This document shows positions 18,060 through 29,091 of a DNA stretch of 64,000 bases, one piece after another. How positions within the stretch are numbered: position 1 is the stretch's first letter; each line of letters opens with the position of its first letter. The position numbers and the translations under genes were made by a program. Location: NCBI GenBank assembly GCA_037127315.1, contig JBBBDQ010001920.1, forward strand, positions 124,001 through 188,000, in the 5' to 3' direction. Source of the DNA: Ascarosepion bandense. Taxonomy: Eukaryota; Mollusca; Cephalopoda; Sepiida; Sepiidae. The notes beneath the pieces are model-generated. The model worked only from the letters and a program-made list of their open reading frames with translations, was not told the DNA's origin and did no database searches.

Positions 18060-18306
18060 CATTTCGATGGATAAATTTAACCACCTATCTCATCAGCATG
18101 TGAGCAATGATGAGGTTTTGGAAATGATGGAAACAAAAAGGAAATTAAAACTGAGCATCAGGAAGAGACGGCTGAAGTTCCTGGGACACGCAATGAGGAA
18201 GGAGGGCTTAGAGAACCTGATACTAACAGGCATGATAGAGGGAAAAAGAGAGAGCGTTTAACATTTCGATGGATAAATTTAACCACCTATCTCATCAGCA
18301 TGTGAG
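18060..18306 (+). mobile_element. LINE-B fragment between 45-bp direct repeats
   Basis: LINE-B sequence (18105-18258: NDEVLEMMETKRKL, RKRRLKFLGHAMRKEGLEN, LILTG) is truncated at both ends and flanked by the same 45-bp sequence, beginning catttcgatggataaattta, at 18060-18104 and 18262-18306. That is far longer than a usual target duplication. A third copy of the 45-mer begins at about 18690 ahead of the next LINE-B fragment. Confidence 0.65.
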
Positions 18307-18684
18307 ATATGAGTATTAATAATAATTGAATTACTCTCCCTCCTCACTTTTGATAATTTAGTTTTTAATTTAAAATTAAAATTAAAATTTTTTTATCTCT
18401 TTGTAATTTTTGTTTATTTATATTATACTGTTAATAAATTATAAAGTAGTAAACTAACCTTATAAATCTCACATTATAAGATTTAACTTCCACTTATATC
18501 GGGTAAACATAAATTCAAATCTCTTAAACAGTCAGTTGGTAAAATGCCCCTTATAACTGTACGATGCATGAAACTCAGAGTCATGCAACTGATATATATA
18601 TATATATATGGGTCATAAATCAAAAACAAAAGGCTTGTTACTAAATTTATTATATATAAAATAATTCAAATTTTCTTAATCTGG
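18307..18684. other. AT-rich spacer with TA tract
   Basis: No open frame. A (TA)n tract lies at 18592-18608. The right end repeats sequence found before 18060 (aaatttattatatataaaat), consistent with a segmental duplication. Confidence 0.45.
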
Positions 18685-18729
18685 ATGGCCATTTCGATGG
18701 ATAAATTTAACCACCTATCTCATCAGCAT

Positions 18730-19045
18730 GTGAGCAATGATGAGGTTTTGGAAATGATGGAAACAAAAAGGAAATTAATACTGAGCATCAGGAAGAGACG
18801 GCTGAAGTTCCTGGGACATGCAGTGAGAAAGAAGAGCTTAGAGAACCTGATACTAACAGGCCAGATAGAGGGAAAAAGAGAGAGCGGAAAGCAGCGAATA
18901 AAATATTTGAAAGACCTAATCAGTTGGATGATGGAACGAGGGTTGCATGGTGTAACAGGAGAAGGCATGCTAAGTGCCACCAGGGATAGGGAGACGTGGA
19001 AAGTCATTATCGCCCACGTCCTGAAGGGACAGGGCACATAGAAGA
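18730..19045 (+). mobile_element. LINE-B C-terminus, open to its natural stop
   Basis: From 18730 the frame stays open through METKRKLILSIRKRRLKFLG, SLENLILTGQIEGK, QRIKYLKDLISWMMERGL, a TGEGMLSATRDRETW segment and HVLKGQGT, with a stop at 19039-19041 followed by a GAA-rich end. It gives the intact C-terminal end of the family protein. The 5' side begins at the 45-bp repeat, so there is no start and no RT domain. Confidence 0.75.
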
Positions 19046-19189
19046 AGAATATGTATGCCAACTGTTTATAAACAATTATAATGTGGTTATAAATTGGGGG
19101 ATCAATTCTATATTATAATCAATATATAAACTGATCCCTCATTTTGTGGCCATGTTAGTTTCTATACATTTATATTCTAGATTTATGGA

Positions 19190-19610
19190 CTTGAGCTAGT
19201 GGATGGCAGAGCGGGGTTTGGGTGGTGTAACAGGAGAAGGTATGCTAAGAGCCACCAGGGATAGGGAGACATGGAAAGCCATGATCACCATGTCCTGAAA
19301 GTAGGGTCACATAGGAGAAGAAGATATATGCCAACTCTTTATAAAAATTTATAATGTGGTTATAAAGTGGGGGATCAATTCTATATTATAATCAATATAT
19401 AAACTGATCCCTCATTTTGTGGCCATGTTAGTTTCTATACATTTATATTCTAGATTCATGGGCTTGAGTTAGTGGATGGTAGATCAGGGTTTGGGTGGTG
19501 TAACAGGAGAAAGGCTGCTGAGAGACACCAGGGATAGGGGGATGTGGAAAGCCATGATCGCCTACGTCCTGAAAGGACAGGGCACATAGCAGAAGAAGAA
19601 GAGTATCATT
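19190..19610 (+). mobile_element. Two further LINE-B 3' tails separated by R3
   Basis: Tail 1 (about 19195-19325) and tail 2 (about 19470-19605) each carry 'ggtttgggtggtgtaacagg', 'ggatagggagacatggaaag'-like sequence, 'catgatcgcctacgtcctga'-like sequence and a GAAGAAG end. R3 (19330-19460) lies between them, repeating 19080-19185 almost exactly. The unit R3 plus tail is therefore tandemly duplicated with a period near 270 bp. Confidence 0.65.
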
Positions 19611-20049
19611 ATATGCAGGATTCAGTTGATAATTTTACATGAATTTTCAGCTTAAAAATGCCATACTTCAGAAAAAGAAAAGAAAGCAAATAGGAAAAAC
19701 AAACTTAAAATGTAGATTATATTGTGAATTCCATAGTTAATTTTATATAACTTTTGACATTAGAATGTCACATTTCAAGGTAGAGAACCATGAAAAAAAT
19801 TTCATAGATCTTTTTCTAAGCATATGATGAATATATCCAAGAGTCAATTGTTAATTCTCTAGTAATATCATAATTTTTTGAATTAGATTTCCATGTTTCT
19901 AAGCATAGAATACATGAGTCATGGAAAAAAGATTCAACTGAGAATTTTAAAAGACTTTTTACTTTAGAAAGTCACATATCATAGCACAAAAGGAAGGAAA
20001 TCTAAAAAATGCAAAATTAATGATATGCTTAATTCAAATGTTAATCTAA
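19611..20049. other. No recognisable feature
   Basis: AT-rich sequence in which short related phrases (gtcacatttcaaggtagaga, gtcacatatcatagcacaaa) recur loosely. Nothing that I can name. Confidence 0.45.
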
Positions 20050-20081
20050 TCTATCTAAACTTATTTATAAATGGAACCATA

Positions 20082-20123
<42 letters not shown>

Positions 20124-20365
20124 TGTGTCTGTGTCTGTGTGTGTCCGTTACTTATAGACTCCGAAACGGCTGAACCGATTTCCTTGAAAACTTACACGGT
20201 TGTACTATAAGCGTCTGCGAGTGTTCTTAGCTAGGTTTTGTGTAGAAGTATCCAAGATAAATATCAAAAATCGATAATCGAAAAAATCGGGTTATAGAAG
20301 GAGTGGTCCGATTTTAATCAAATTTGATACACTCATAGACAAAGACATAAGAAATGATATTCATA
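20050..20365 (+). mobile_element. Helitron-like element, 5' half only
   Basis: Starts TCTATCTAAACTTATTTATA after an A, continues with the GT microsatellite (20082-20145) and the conserved blocks (agactccgaaacggctgaac, 'gttcttagctaggttttgtg', 'tcgaaaaaatcgggttatag'). It stops at 'gaaatgatattca', where the tail of a tRNA-type SINE is joined. The 3' CTAG end is missing. Confidence 0.65.
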
Positions 20366-20404
20366 TTGTGATACAGCAAAACAGATCAGTCTGCAGATGA
20401 CTAT

Positions 20405-20448
<44 letters not shown>

Positions 20449-20450
20449 GA
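20366..20450 (+). repeat. SINE tail and (TA)n microsatellite
   Basis: 'gtgatacagcaaaacagatc' and 'gtctgcagatgactatata' match the 3' ends of the SINEs at 31629 and 45880. A TA tract (20420-20444) follows. Confidence 0.6.
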
Positions 20451-20950
20451 AAATTTTCAAAATTCAAAGGTGTTGGATGTACATTTCGACATAGGATCTC
20501 TCATAGAGACTCTACTTGTCATGTCAGCGACATTGTTTTTCCAAATGGTAAGGCCCTGAGTTAGAGTGTGGAGGGGTTTTTTGTTAACAACGGTCAGAAA
20601 TTGGAAAAGGACAGAGTTGGTAGTGGCAGGGTTACTAGAGAAAACCATTAACATCAAAAAATTGCAATATGAACTCTGGTAAAAAAGGGTTACTGGACAT
20701 TAGGTTCGTAAGTCCCAAAAATTCAGTTGTTTTTGTCCTTAAGGATACAAGGCCCAGTGGATTTAGGTGTTGGTTAGTTCCTGACTTGACTCTTATTGGT
20801 GAACAAGTAACTTGCATGGAGGGAGATAACTCATGACTCCCAACCGAGGCTTTACAAAAGGAATGGAGTTCATATACAGTTTTGTTTTTATAACTCCCAA
20901 CATTAAACATCTGGAAAACAATGTAATATAGAGAAAAAAATCCCAATGAG
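20451..20950 (-). pseudogene. Unidentified coding relic, two minus-strand frames
   Basis: A 103-codon frame (20635-20946) and a 66-codon frame (20457-20657) overlap end to end on the minus strand, as if a frameshift split one protein of about 165 residues. Visible segments are SNPFLPEFILQFFDVNGF, SVLFQFLTVVNKKPLHTLTQ and WKNNVADMTSRVSM. I do not recognise the family; position among repeats suggests a mobile element. Part of the noncoding end (acatttcgacataggatctc) recurs at 31220, which supports repetitive origin. Confidence 0.35.
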
Positions 20951-21157
20951 GAATAATATAATATTTCTTGAATTATTTTTAGCCGATAAAAATTGTAGAC
21001 AGAAAAACAATTTTAAATATTAACCATATATTTAATTATTTAATATAACAATAATATCTACGATATGTTTTATTGGTATAAATCTGTTTGGTTTATCTTG
21101 AATGAAAAAGAAAGAATCATCCAAAGGAAATATCATTCTGGTTATTTTTATGTATTG
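20951..21157. other. AT-rich, no feature seen
   Basis: No repeat match or frame. Confidence 0.4.
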
Positions 21158-22112
21158 CTAGCATCATAGCCCGGCGTTGCCCGTGCAACTCAGAACATAT
21201 TTTTAATTAGATGATTAATGCAGCGTGTTGCAATTTCCGAGTGCTTGTAGTTGCCGCCTCACTTTAAAACTCAGTTATATAGAAAACTAATTATATAAAA
21301 AATTGTTGTTTAAAAATTGTTCAAAAATTCCGTTAAAAAAATCTATTTTCTTTTGTTTTGCGTAAACGTGAGTTGATGTTTTGTGTGACATCGTAAACAA
21401 CATTGCGTTTGTTTTTTTTGTTTCAAAATTACGGGAGAAAATATTTACATTTTTTGTTGACTAAATGAATTTCAGAAATTTTTGAAGAATATTTAAAAAT
21501 GTAGACATTTAATTTTAGAGGAAAAAGTTACATTAATGCCACATGAATTACAGACAGTTGATTTCCTGCATGAAATATTTAGTGAAAAAAAAGCTTTATT
21601 CTTTTTTTAATTTTATTTTCTGAAGTATGAAATATTAAATCTAAAAAATTGACTTAAATAATTAAATTAACCATTGTCACATTTTTTTTTCATATTTTGT
21701 TTTTGTTTGACAAAACACTTTTTTAAAAAAATATTTCTTTTGTTTCAAAATTACAGGGTAAAATATTCACATTTTTTTGTTGACCAAAAGAATTTCTAAA
21801 ACATCAGAATAAAAATTAAATATAAAGGCTCATTTAGTCTCGTTTGACACGTGTGATTTGATTTCTGTGACGTAATCTAGCAACCATCTTAGATCTTAGA
21901 TGTTTTACGAAGCAAATTTAACAATCGGCTATATTGGCCAAAAAGTGCGAAAGGGAAAATTGCTGAACTTACACTCAAAAAGTATGTGTCGACCTGGCTT
22001 CCCTGTAGATATGTGTCCTTAGAAAGTTTGAATGGCGCAGCTTAAAAAATGTAGGTGTGCATAGGGAACAGTCAGACAGAGATTCACAGATTGCCTTTTA
22101 TATATATATAGA
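21158..22112 (-). mobile_element. Helitron-like element, distinct subfamily (955 bp)
   Basis: On the minus strand it starts TCTATATATATAAAAGGCAA after an A and ends with a GC-rich segment (acgggcaacgccgggctatg) and GATGCTAG at 21158. The interior differs from the 32358-33083 copy: it has no CA/GT tract and includes 'atttgatttctgtgacgtaa' and T-rich stretches. TC start, 3' hairpin-like GC segment and CTAG end fit Helitron ends, but the 3' flanking base is C instead of the usual T. Non-coding. Confidence 0.55.
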
Positions 22113-22234
22113 TTATATTTTTATTTCAACTATATATTTGTTATTTATTAATATTATATAAAATAATAATAATTATCTTATTAGCAATAATAATATGCAC
22201 ATTACATATAAAATAGTATTATTATATCATTCAA

Positions 22235-22440
22235 TAATTACCCCTGGGTATGATGATAAACTACATCTTGCAGCAAGCCCTCTGATCAAGAGATTGAAGG
22301 TTTTCAGGAGTATAGAATCATCTCTTAATTGTTGTTGTTTCCAGCTATATCCTGACCTGGGATGGTAGCACCTTTAAGAGTCCTAGCTATGGACAAATAA
22401 TGAACTCTATGAAAGTATAAAGATACACTTTATAGTAAAA
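22235..22440 (+). repeat. Direct repeat R4, left copy
   Basis: 'gatgataaactacatcttgc', 'agcaagccctctgatcaaga', 'ccagctatatcctgacctgg' and 'gaaagtataaagatacactt' recur at 23375-23590 with moderate divergence. The two copies flank the 30-bp minisatellite. Confidence 0.7.
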
Positions 22441-22444
22441 ATAC

Positions 22445-23045
22445 CAGCAATATACTTTTTATAAAAAATTACCAACAGTAGTTATTTATTGTAGAATTAC
22501 TAACAATACATTTTATAGTAAAATGGCCAACAACACATTTTATTGCAAAATAACCACCAATAGATTTTATAGCAAAATGAGAAACTATACATTTTATAGC
22601 AAAATGAACTACAATACATTTTATAGCAAAATTACCAACAATATATTTTACAGCAAAATGACCAACAATATATTTTATAGCAAAATGACCTACAATACAT
22701 TTTTTTGTAAAATGACCTACAATACATTTTATAGCAAAATGAGCAACAGTACATTTTATAGCAAAATGGCCAACAATAAATTTTACAGAAAAATGACCAG
22801 CAATATATTTTATAGCAAAATGTTTTACAATACATTTTTAGCAAAATGAACAACATAACATTTAATAGCAAAATGGCCAACAGTACATTTTACAGCAAAA
22901 TGACCAACAATATATTTTATAGCAAAATGACCTACAATACATTTTTTTGTAAAATGACCTACAATACATTTTATAGCAAAATGAACAACATAACATTTAA
23001 TAGCAAAATGGCCAACAGTACATTTTACAGCAAAATGACCATAAA
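22445..23045 (+). repeat. 30-bp minisatellite (about 20 units)
   Basis: The unit is approximately tacattttatagcaaaatg plus accaacaata. Because 30 is divisible by three, frames stay open on both strands and yield repeats of the type NNTFYSKMTN on the plus strand (22523-22849 and 22846-23193) and GHFAIKC on the minus strand. A single-base change near 22840 splits the plus frame. A longer block repeats as well: 22852-22985 and 22981-23040 share 'aacataacatttaatagcaa' and 'ggccaacagtacattttaca'. I see no start context or signal that makes it a gene. Confidence 0.9.
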
Positions 23046-23364
23046 AGTGTGGGACCAAGTTGCCAGTTTAGTAGTACAGGGATATTCATGTGTTGGCAGG
23101 AGATGTCAAATAAGAAATTTTAGGGTTGTATTATCCATTCCCTTTATTAGTCTCCCATCATTTTCAGCCTTTGAACAAAAACAACCAGCATGAAAGTAAA
23201 TTCCAGGACTTTAATCCATATAATACCAACAAATTTCTTAAAGAAATCAAACCATATTCTGAAATATAACTTCGATAAAATGAGAACGAAAAACACACAT
23301 ATCACTCCGTCTAATAATTATGTCTCCCCAAATAAGTATATGAACAAAAGCTGAACATCATTTA
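23046..23364. other. Unassigned spacer between minisatellite and R4
   Basis: Short similarity to the LINE-A lead-in ('aaagtgtgggaccaagttgc', compare 43335 and 15268) but otherwise nothing identifiable. Confidence 0.4.
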
Positions 23365-23590
23365 CCGTGGGTCCTGGGCATGATGGTAAACTGCATCTGG
23401 CAGCAAGGCCTCTGATTAAGAAGTTGTGAGGTGCATGGAACCACCTCTTAATTGCTGTTGTTTTCAGGTCCACCCTGACCTAGATTGGTAGCACCTGTTA
23501 GGGTCCCAGCTATAAACAAATAGTTAACCCCCAAACTGGGGTCAAAACACCATGAAAGTATAAAAATAGACTTTTATAGGAAAATATACA
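23365..23590 (+). repeat. Direct repeat R4, right copy
   Basis: See the left copy at 22235. The pair suggests that the minisatellite grew from the tail of R4, whose end (tagacttttataggaaaata) resembles the 30-bp unit. Confidence 0.65.
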
Positions 23591-23929
23591 TTTTTGAAGG
23601 AAAAATTATTCTCAGCAAAACATTTTTGAATACAAAATTAAGACATTTTCAGTTTTCTAAAATAGAAAAGAATAAAAACAAAAACTTTTTGTTAAAATCT
23701 GACTAAATCAGCCTTCTCACTATAAACGAATATTAAAAAATACCTTAAAGCCTCACTTTTTGGCATTAAATAACCCACAAAGGTTAATATGCTGTCAAAC
23801 AAAACTAAAAAAAAACACTCATTTACCATGTATTCAAATGTAAAAGCAGAATAACATATTTTTATTGCTTCAGAGCTTAAAAAAAATTGAATTTCAGTAT
23901 TAAATGTCTCATAAGGAGTTTATAGGATG
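23591..23929. other. AT-rich, no feature seen
   Basis: A-rich sequence containing one phrase shared with the LINE-A/SINE tails (ataacccacaaaggttaata at 23769). No frame. Confidence 0.4.
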
Positions 23930-24485
23930 TTGAAATAAGTTTTTTTCATCATAAACTGAATTTTGAAGGCTAAATAAATCCTCTGAGTAAATGGTATTAT
24001 GGCTGAGAGTAAGAACTACAATTATACCTACTGAGAGCCAAACCCAAAGTAAAAATTAAAAAAAAAACTAAAATAAAAGGGCTGAAAAGAATACAGACAT
24101 ACAGGCAGATAAATGGACACACACACACAAACATCTTGCCTTTTATATATATATATATTATCGATTTTCTGAACTATTGTAAGAACTGCAACCTTAAAAC
24201 CTCTGAATATCATTTCTTATGTCTTTGTCTATGAGTGTATCAAATTTGATCCAACTCGGACCACTCCTTTTATAACCCGATTTTTTCGATTATCGATTTT
24301 CGTTATTTATCGGGGGTACCTAGACACAAAATCTAGCTAAGAACATTCGCAGACACTTATAGGACAACTGTGCAAATTTTCAAGAAAATCGGTTCAGCCG
24401 TTTCAGAGTCTATAGGTAACGGACACACACACACACATACACACACTGACACACAGACAAAGTTCTATTTATAAATAAGTTTAGA
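23930..24485 (-). mobile_element. Helitron-like element, 3'-truncated
   Basis: The minus strand starts TCTAAACTTATTTATAAATA at 24485 and contains the same order of blocks as 32358-32920: CA/GT tract, 'ccgtttcagagtctataggt' complement, 'aaaatcgataatcgaaaaaa' complement, TA tract, 'ggctgagagtaagaactaca' and 'actgaattttgaaggctaaa'. It stops near 23930, before the CTAG end. Confidence 0.65.
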
Positions 24486-24599
24486 TGTGAACAGCACAAA
24501 GCTTTCTCAACATATCTGGGAGATTAAAAACGAAAACCAAATCACATAAAAAATGTGCAAAATAAGGAAAACAGTATCAGCCCACAACAATAAATTACA

Positions 24600-25555
24600 A
24601 AATTTTAAACTCTTTCTGAATGCAGAAAATAACTACAATTAATTTCGATCAGAATCAAAATACTCATATTCAGAACTCCTATCTCAGCCATCATAGACAA
24701 TCACTCCTTCCATGCATAAGCCTGGACCAAGCAAGACTCACTGAAAGCAATACATTGCGCCTCATGGGTCTTACCTTATCTTCCAAAATCAAGTGGAATA
24801 ATTAGATTGAATCAATAGCTAAATCCACTGCTAGGAAGGTTGGCTCACTGTGTCGGGCCAAGGTTTTTTTCTGCCTAAATCCATTTTGCACATCTACAAA
24901 TCAACCATTTGACCGTGCATGGAATACTGTCGTCATCTCTGGTCAGGCGTCCCTGCTGTTCATCCCAGTGTTCACAACAGGCTCCAGAGCAGAATCTGAA
25001 ATGTGATTGGTCCCAACCTAGCACTTTACTCCAGTCACTTTCTCATCGTTGGGATGTGGCTTCTCTCTGTCTCTCCCATGAATATTTTCATGGCTTCTGC
25101 TCTGACGAACTTAGGTCACTGGTGCCCCCTCCACAAGAATTTACTTGGGTAACCAGACTGATAACAAGGTCTCACCTATTTACAGTTAGATCAATCAAAT
25201 GCAGGCGACAATTTTACTCCAGCAGCTTCTTTTCTTGTGCTTCCTGCTTATGGAACTCCCTACAATATATTTGTTTTAACCACCAGGAATTTAAATGAAA
25301 AAAACAATTCCCATCTCTTATCCACTTAACTCCAGCCCTTTCTACATCACCCTGTGTATCTTGTTCTTTTCTTTTCTCTCTACCTTTGCAAATGTCTTCA
25401 CTCCTGTGCTCACATCCTTCTCTTGCCCTTTCTCTGTCACCCCCTGTAGCTGGTTTGTCTTTGTCTTCACTCTCCTCCTGCCTAATACTTCAACTCTCAT
25501 ATGTATCCCCCTGCACATCAGTGGCATTAATGCCTTGCTTGGGGTGAAATGAATA
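24600..25555 (+). mobile_element. LINE-A copy, RT C-terminal half to 3' end
   Basis: The longest LINE-A copy here. Across several frames it shows RLMGLTLSSKIKWNN, then a PCMEYCRHLWSG motif, then PLSHRWDVASLCLSHEYFHG, SDELRSLV and PQEFTWVTRL, an RRQFYSSSFF segment and the 3' tail ending 'ccctgcacatcagtggcatt', 'gccttgcttggggtgaaatg'. These match the region downstream of the catalytic YxDD of Jockey/CR1-like reverse transcriptases (family knowledge). YxDD itself lies upstream of the truncation. Several stops and shifts; dead. Confidence 0.7.
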
Positions 25556-25699
25556 GATAAAACCATAATTGGCCACTGCTGGTTGTCAACTTTTGGGCTC
25601 CGTTTCAAGAAACAAATTACTGTTCATAAAATTTTGGAACCAATTTTGGTCATTATGGTCATATATTGTTTCATTTTATTCCAATTTCCAGTCTCTTAC

Positions 25700-27362
25700 A
25701 ACCAAAAAGTTCAAATTTGAGAGTTACCATTTTTAGTGCTTGAAGAATGCATGGGATGGTCTGCCATATTTTGTTTCAAAAACTGTTGGAAACAATGCCA
25801 AACATTTGTAAAACAGTAATTAAGGCAGGTGGTGGTTTTATTGAATAAAACAACATATGATACTGTTGTATGATAATGTTTTATAATTAAGTACATATTA
25901 GCATGAATGTGATAGAAGAAGTTGAAGAGAATACCCAAGAAGAGGCTCTTCTTACTACCAAAAAGTTCAAATTTGGATTCATTTGTCCACAATATATTTG
26001 GCTAAATACTGAATATTTTAGATGAGAAACATTATATTTTGTTTTTCACAATTAACCTCTCAATTGACATCTTGAGATTACCAAAAGGCTAGAGTTTTGA
26101 TTCAGACAAAGGGACTCATGGAAAAAAAACAAAAAAACAATATCATTCAGTTTTGCAAAGGTATCATATAGCATCTAGTTTATACATAATTGGGAAAAAA
26201 ATCACATTTCAAAAAGACAATGATCCAAAACTCTTTTAAGTGTTGTCAAAACTCCTGCAAGTCAAAGAGAGAAAAAAAAATTGGGGAATTATGACTTGGC
26301 CACTTTTCCTGACCTCTTTCTTTCATTGAATTATCATGGGATGAATTGTATAAGAGATTTCAAAGAGAAAAACCAAAGAATGAGAGTTACCATTTTTAGT
26401 GCTTGAAGAATGCATGGGATGATCTGCCATATTATTTTGTTTCAAAAACTGTTGGAAACAATGTCAAACATTTGTAAAACAGTAATTAAGGCAGGTGGTG
26501 GTTTTATTGATTAAAACAAAATATGATACTGTTGTATGATAATGTTTTATAATTAAGTACATATTAGCATGAATGCGATAGAAGAAGTTGAAGAGAATAC
26601 CCAAGAAGAGGCTCTTCTTACTACCAAAAAGTTCAAATTTGAATTCATCTGTCCATAATATATTTAACTAAATTATGAATATTTTGGATGAGAAATATAA
26701 AATTTTTGTTTTTCACAATTAACCCCTCAATTGACATTTTGAGATTACCAAAAGGCTGGAGTTTTGGTTCAGGCAAAGAAAATAATGTAAAAAAAAATAT
26801 CATTCAGTTTTGCAAACGGGTATCCTATACAATCTGGTTTATACATAATTAGGAAAAATCACATTTTAATAAGACAATGATCCAAATCACTCTTTGAAGT
26901 ATTGACAAATCTCCCTCAAAGAGAGGAAAAAAAATTTGTGAATTATGACTTTGCTACTTTAATTTCCTGACCTCTTTCTTTCATTGAATTATTATGGGAT
27001 GAATTGGATAAGAGATTTCAAAGAGAAAAACCAATGAATGAGAGTTAGCATTTTTAGTGCTTGAAGAATGCATGGGATGGTCTGCCATACTATTTTGTTT
27101 CAAAAACTGTTGGAAACAATGCCAAACATTTGTAAAACAGTAATTAAGGCAGGTGGTGGTTTTATTGATTAAAACAACATATGATACTGTTGTATGATAA
27201 TGTTTTATAATTAAGTACATATTTCTTGTCTAAATAAAAATAAGCAAATACATTGTAGTTAGTGAAATTTTATCTTTTAATTTAAAAAATATAAAAATAA
27301 CTCGTTTTAATCTGCTTTTTAAAGAAATGCAGAGTGGCCCTAAATTTTTTACCTGTAGTGCA
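25700..27362. mobile_element. Shuffled Tc1-like tandem: C-terminus (+) alternating with central domain (-)
   Basis: The unit is about 660 bp (tgaagaatgcatggga at 25741, 26404 and 27062). Plus-strand parts carry the Tc1 C-terminus: DNDP..., a PLSFIELLWDELDKRFQREN segment with the SPD/E-type catalytic region degraded, and an AWDGLPYF...AGGGF end. Minus-strand parts carry the central WTNESKFELFGSK motif with the first catalytic Asp replaced by Asn (usually WTDESKF). Two full units and a third C-terminus are followed by a Tc1-type end at 27300-27362 (agagtggccctaaatttttt, 'acctgtagtg'). Multiple stops; inactive. Confidence 0.75.
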
Positions 27363-28185
27363 CATAATGAGTGGCATAGTACATGGACTTGTGCCATACT
27401 TATTAAATATGAAATAATGAGATGCAGCTCAACTGATATTAACATTACGAGTAAACAAATCAAATGAATGCAAAAGAAAAAAGTTGCATGTTTAGTCATC
27501 ACATCTGCAGATGCTCTTTTGTGATCCAAATAGATGTGGTGTTTTCTCTGACTTTTGTTGATTCAGGTGTCCATGTATCAGAGTCTGGTTTCTCATCAAC
27601 ATTGTGAAACCTCATGCTGCTTAAAAAATTGAACAGTCTTTGGGGAATTTCTACTGATGAAAAAGACCACAGTGCATGCTGAGACAATGCCTCGTCAATG
27701 ACATCAAGGAACTAACTTAGTGAGAAGTGGAATTTGATTTGGTGAAGCTATATGTTTCTCTTGAAATATTTTAACGCATTAAAAACAGTTTCTTCAAACC
27801 AGCCATTGCCGATGCAACAAATTGATCAATTTTAGCCATATTCAATTAAACTGCAAACATGTAAAAATGAATCTTAGGAACCGTTATTCTTCAATTTATG
27901 TTGAAATAATGACAAATTTTTATGCTGCACTCTTGTGCAAATTAATTGAAACAACTACTTTCCTTTCCTTTTTTTCACCATATGGTCAGTTTTAGACCCA
28001 CTAAAGTGACAGGGTGTAATTGATTTTTTTTTTTTTCAGATTAGATCATTTGCAGTGGTTTGCAGTAATGTAAATCTATTTTTGGGGGGTATGATGAAAT
28101 TTGTTTGGCCTTGAAAAATGTTCTGTCATCCGTGATTGCAGCAGATTTTTATCACGCCCGAATATCATCATATTAATAATCAATA
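27363..28185. other. No recognisable gene; possible degenerate transposon
   Basis: A minus-strand 62-codon frame (27499-27687) has no recognisable motif. The region lies between a Tc1 3' end and a Tc1 N-terminus, so it may hold diverged transposon UTR, but I cannot show that. Confidence 0.35.
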
Positions 28186-28189
28186 AGTC

Positions 28190-28390
28190 GTCCTACATCT
28201 GTTGTCTATGATGGACATTACTCCAAGGAAGTGCATTTCAACTGTCAGTCATATCATCAAGGCAAAGAAACAAACTGGATCTATCAGCCCAAAATATAAA
28301 GAAAAATGTTGTCAGAAGAGAAAAACAACGCCAAGAGATGACATATACATGATCAGGGAAAGTGCAAAAGATCCTTGGAATACATAATTT
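28190..28390 (+). pseudogene. Tc1 transposase N-terminal (helix-turn-helix) fragment
   Basis: The 61-codon frame 28202-28387 ends with KKQTGSISPKYKEKC and KRKTTPRDDIYMIRESAKDP. That is the order of the second DNA-binding helix, the GRPR-like linker (degraded here) and the start of the next helix-turn-helix in Tc1 transposases. The frame stops right after; the DDE domain is absent. It may belong with the Tc1 pieces at 25.7-27.4 kb, but the order is not collinear. Confidence 0.6.
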
Positions 28391-28479
28391 GTTTTGTTTC
28401 AATTAATTTGTAAAAGGGCTTATATGGCATTGAATGCGAAACAATCTTATCACAAATGAAAAAAATTGATTAATTTGGT

Positions 28480-28620
28480 TAATGTCTAGCAGGTTATTTA
28501 AAGCCAGAAAATATTTTTAGATTCTAAGAAATTTAGGAGCAGGTAATAATGGCTGACTGATAAAATTCTTAATAATTAATCCATAGCTGGGGAGAAAAGG
28601 TGAATTCATACGTTTCCAAA
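28480..28620 (+). repeat. Interspersed repeat R5, copy 1
   Basis: 'ggttatttaaagccagaaaa', 'gattctaagaaatttagga' and 'aattaatccatagctgggga' parallel 43112-43220. Unclassified, probably a SINE remnant. Confidence 0.5.
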
Positions 28621-28799
28621 ATGATATTTGAGCTTAAGTGAATATAACAAAAGCAGCAGAGATTAAAAAAAAAAAACTGGTTCTTGAATTAACAATTCCA
28701 GTCCATTATCCATTATACCAGTCATACATCCAAGCATATATAACCAGGTTTTCCCATTGGGATACGCTACATATTAGTTAATTTTGATGTCCGTACGGA

Positions 28800-29091
28800 A
28801 ACTGGTTGTTCAACATGATGTGGCTGTAAGCCCCAGATGAAAAAGAGACTCGAGGCAACAGAAATGTACTTCTAGAGAATGATGATGAAAATACCATGAA
28901 GGAACCGTATGAGTAACAAGAAAGTTTTAAGGAAAAGGACAACAAAATCGACACTTATACTCAAAATGAGAAACAGGCAACTGAATTTTTTGAGCAAATA
29001 ATGAGGAAGAAAGGCTTGGAAAACTAAAAACTCACTAGGAATATCAAGGGCAAAAGAGAGAATTGTAGTTAGTTGGATGTCAGATATGCTT
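28800..29091 (+). mobile_element. LINE-B fragment, upstream part
   Basis: Landmarks 'agactcgaggcaacagaaat', 'acttatactcaaaatgagaa', 'caggcaactgaattttttga' and 'gaggaagaaaggcttggaaa' follow LINE-B order. Interrupted at 29092 and resumed at about 29396. Confidence 0.6.

Noticed and set aside
22523..23193. Possible repetitive structural protein with ten-residue repeats (NNTFYSKMTN).
   Set aside because: Frames are equally open on the opposite strand, the unit is a 30-bp minisatellite, and no signal peptide, splice site or promoter is visible. Kept only as a repeat.
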